The notes under the pieces are model-generated. The model did no database searches, had not been told where the DNA came from, and saw only the letters and a list, made by a program, of their open reading frames with translations. DNA of 64,000 nucleotides from NCBI GenBank assembly GCA_039621445.1, contig CP154956.1, positions 80,844,474 to 80,908,473 on the forward strand. The letters are read 5' to 3'. Positions 62,375 to 64,000 of the stretch are shown one piece after another; within the stretch, counting starts at the first letter, position 1; each line of letters begins with the position of its first letter. The position numbers and the translations under genes were made by a program. This DNA is from Euglena gracilis (lineage: Eukaryota > Euglenida > Euglenophyceae > Euglenales).

Positions 62375-64000
62375 CCACAACCAAACGACCCCCTTCCCTG
62401 GGTTCCAATTGAGATTTTTGATTTTGCACAGGGGGAGGGGAGTGGGTGTCTGACCCCGCGGGGGGGGGTCCGGATCATCTACGACCTTTGGCACCCTTGG
62501 AACCCAAGTGGGCCACTGACTGGGGTTTTTTTTTTGGCTCCGCACCTCCCCCCCGGGGGGGAATATGGGGTCGGACAATTATTGGGAGTTGCTCCGAAGA
62601 AAGGGCCAGAAGCGGAATGCAGCGCCAGGCCTTAAACCAGACAGAAGCCAAAGTGCATCTAAGGGGGGAGGGGAGGGGAGGGGAGGGGCGGGGATGGCTT
62701 AAGTGGCCCACTCACCGAATCCCCACATCTCATAACCCAGTACAAACCCAATGTGGACCTGACCCCAAGCCTCAACAGTGCCCCCCCATTTCGGGGTGTT
62801 TGTTTTGGGCTGTTTTTTTTGGTCAAAGACCGATTTTTTCATATATATATATATGTGTGTGTGTGTGCGTGTGTGTGTGTGTGTATAATATCTCGACAAT
62901 CAAGCAAAATCAAAGGAAATGTCCACAGAGCAAAAATGAAGCCTTTGTGCCCTACCCAGCCATGGTTTACTTTCCCCCCAACTCTTCGTGTAGCCCGAGT
63001 TGCAACCATTTTTTTGGCCAATTTTGGCCTATTTCAGGGGCCATTCTGGGCTGTTTTCGGGTCAAAAAATCGATGGTTCCAAAATATCTCATAAATGAAG
63101 TAAAATCAAAGGAAATGTCCGGAGCCCTTAAAGTGCCCTATCTCACAGTAACCCCCAAATACAACCCCCCCCAGTTTAATATTTGGGCGGAAATTTCAAG
63201 ACCCCCACGGGGGGTTTTATATTTGGGAGGTATACTGGGGGGAACACAAGCTTCTGGCGACTGTCTGTCCTTTTTCATTTTGTCCCTCATTGCCTTTTTG
63301 TTTCCAATGGAAGAATACCTGTCCGGAGACTCCCTTGGTGGCTCGACTTGATTTCGGCCGTTTGGAGTGCCGAGGCCACTGAATCACCAACGTCCGAGGA
63401 GTAGGAGGTGATGGATCCGAAGCTGATATATTGTATTTCGGGGGTTTTGTATTTGGTTGCCAAATCAAACCCCCCAGGGGGTTTTTATATTTGGGGGGGG
63501 TTGTATTTGGGGGGGTCGCTGAGCTCTTGTCTCTTTAGAGTAAGAGCGAAGCCTACCACCAGGGAAAAGGGGGTGGAACCCTTCCTCCCCCCCCCCCCGG
63601 TCACAGGTTGCAGGAACCCGGTCATACGACTATGGGGGGGGGGGGGTAGTTTGAAGCCCTTGGAGTGCCCCATCTACCGATTTCTCCGCAACTCCCCGCC
63701 TAGCCCGAGATACGGCCGTTTTCGGCCAATTTGGGACATTTTGTACATTTTTTCCACTGTCAGACTCAGCCTCATTTTTTTCGACTTTTTTTGACCCCAA
63801 ATTGACCCAAAGTCCATTGGTTTCGGGCCCAAAATGGGGGGCGGGGGCCCGAAAACACTTTTTCCACGTCCGGGAGGCCAGAAAACATGATTTTGGGCCA
63901 ATAAATTTACGATTTTTTGGGATAAAATTTTTTGCCCAAAACCATGTTTTTTGGCCTCCCGGACCCGGAAAAGGTGTTTTTGAGCCGAAAATGAGCGTTT
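62375..64000. other. Right margin: repeats only
   Basis: No exon recognised. It holds GGGGGAGGGG runs, a TATATATGTGTGTG microsatellite (62840-62885), two copies of a unit with AAATCAAAGGAAATGTCC (62905 and 63099), and TTTATATTTGGGGGGG repeats (63170-63510) like those at 21790-22180. The EF-hand gene may continue here. Confidence 0.4.

Noticed and set aside
62839-62885. TATATATGTGTGTG as a promoter (TATA box)
   Set aside because: It is a dinucleotide microsatellite with no gene start downstream.

Overview
This is a eukaryotic nuclear window from a repeat-rich, intron-dense protist-type genome; nothing in it looks bacterial. No open frame carries a whole protein. Conserved proteins appear only when short exons (33-216 nt) are joined across introns of 87 nt to several kb. 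Every gene I can assemble is on the + strand. Most introns are GT-AG and one is GC-AG, but several have no GT-AG at the position required by protein homology and instead have complementary sequence near their two ends. Mixed conventional and pairing-ended introns plus one-way gene order are known from euglenids, so a euglenozoan source is my best guess, held with modest confidence.

Layout. 1-548: last two exons of a Pro/Gln/Tyr-rich protein. 2713-6380: NEK-like Ser/Thr kinase in nine exons that join in phase. 8173-13084: NADH-cytochrome b5 reductase family flavoprotein (one internal stretch not found). 15478-22631: Mpv17/PMP22-family membrane protein, about 240 residues, with a giant first intron full of CTAT/CCAT/GTCT tetranucleotide repeats. 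30434-52587: C2-domain exons, then coiled-coil exons, then Ser/Arg/Pro-rich exons and a clear last exon, probably one very long gene or two adjacent ones. 56035-62220: poly-Gln exon and EF-hand exons.

The space between exons is mostly mobile DNA. Two 3.0-kb elements (25219-28260 and 39831-42809) share the end CTTAGGCGGC and each has a perfect 5-bp target duplication. A series of 215-530 bp elements starting CAGGG/CAGAG and ending CCCTG/CTCTG, several with 8-bp target duplications, are hAT-like MITEs; they carry long G/C runs and a GGCGC..GCGCC palindrome. A 1.1-kb element at 56395-57520 has terminal inverted repeats and encodes a TTF-type zinc finger typical of hAT-like transposases. Different stretches have their own reiterated palindrome (GCGG-AAA-CCGC, TGCGC-AAA-TGCGC, TTTACGG-AAA-CCGTAAA, CCTCCGCGGAGG, TTTGCGCAATTGCGCAAA), which look like subterminal repeats of separate transposon families.

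The genes are not an operon of related function; they are ordinary housekeeping or signalling genes embedded in transposon-filled introns. The parts most worth following are the pairing-ended introns, the CTTAGGCGGC transposon family with its palindromes, and the hAT-like MITE series.
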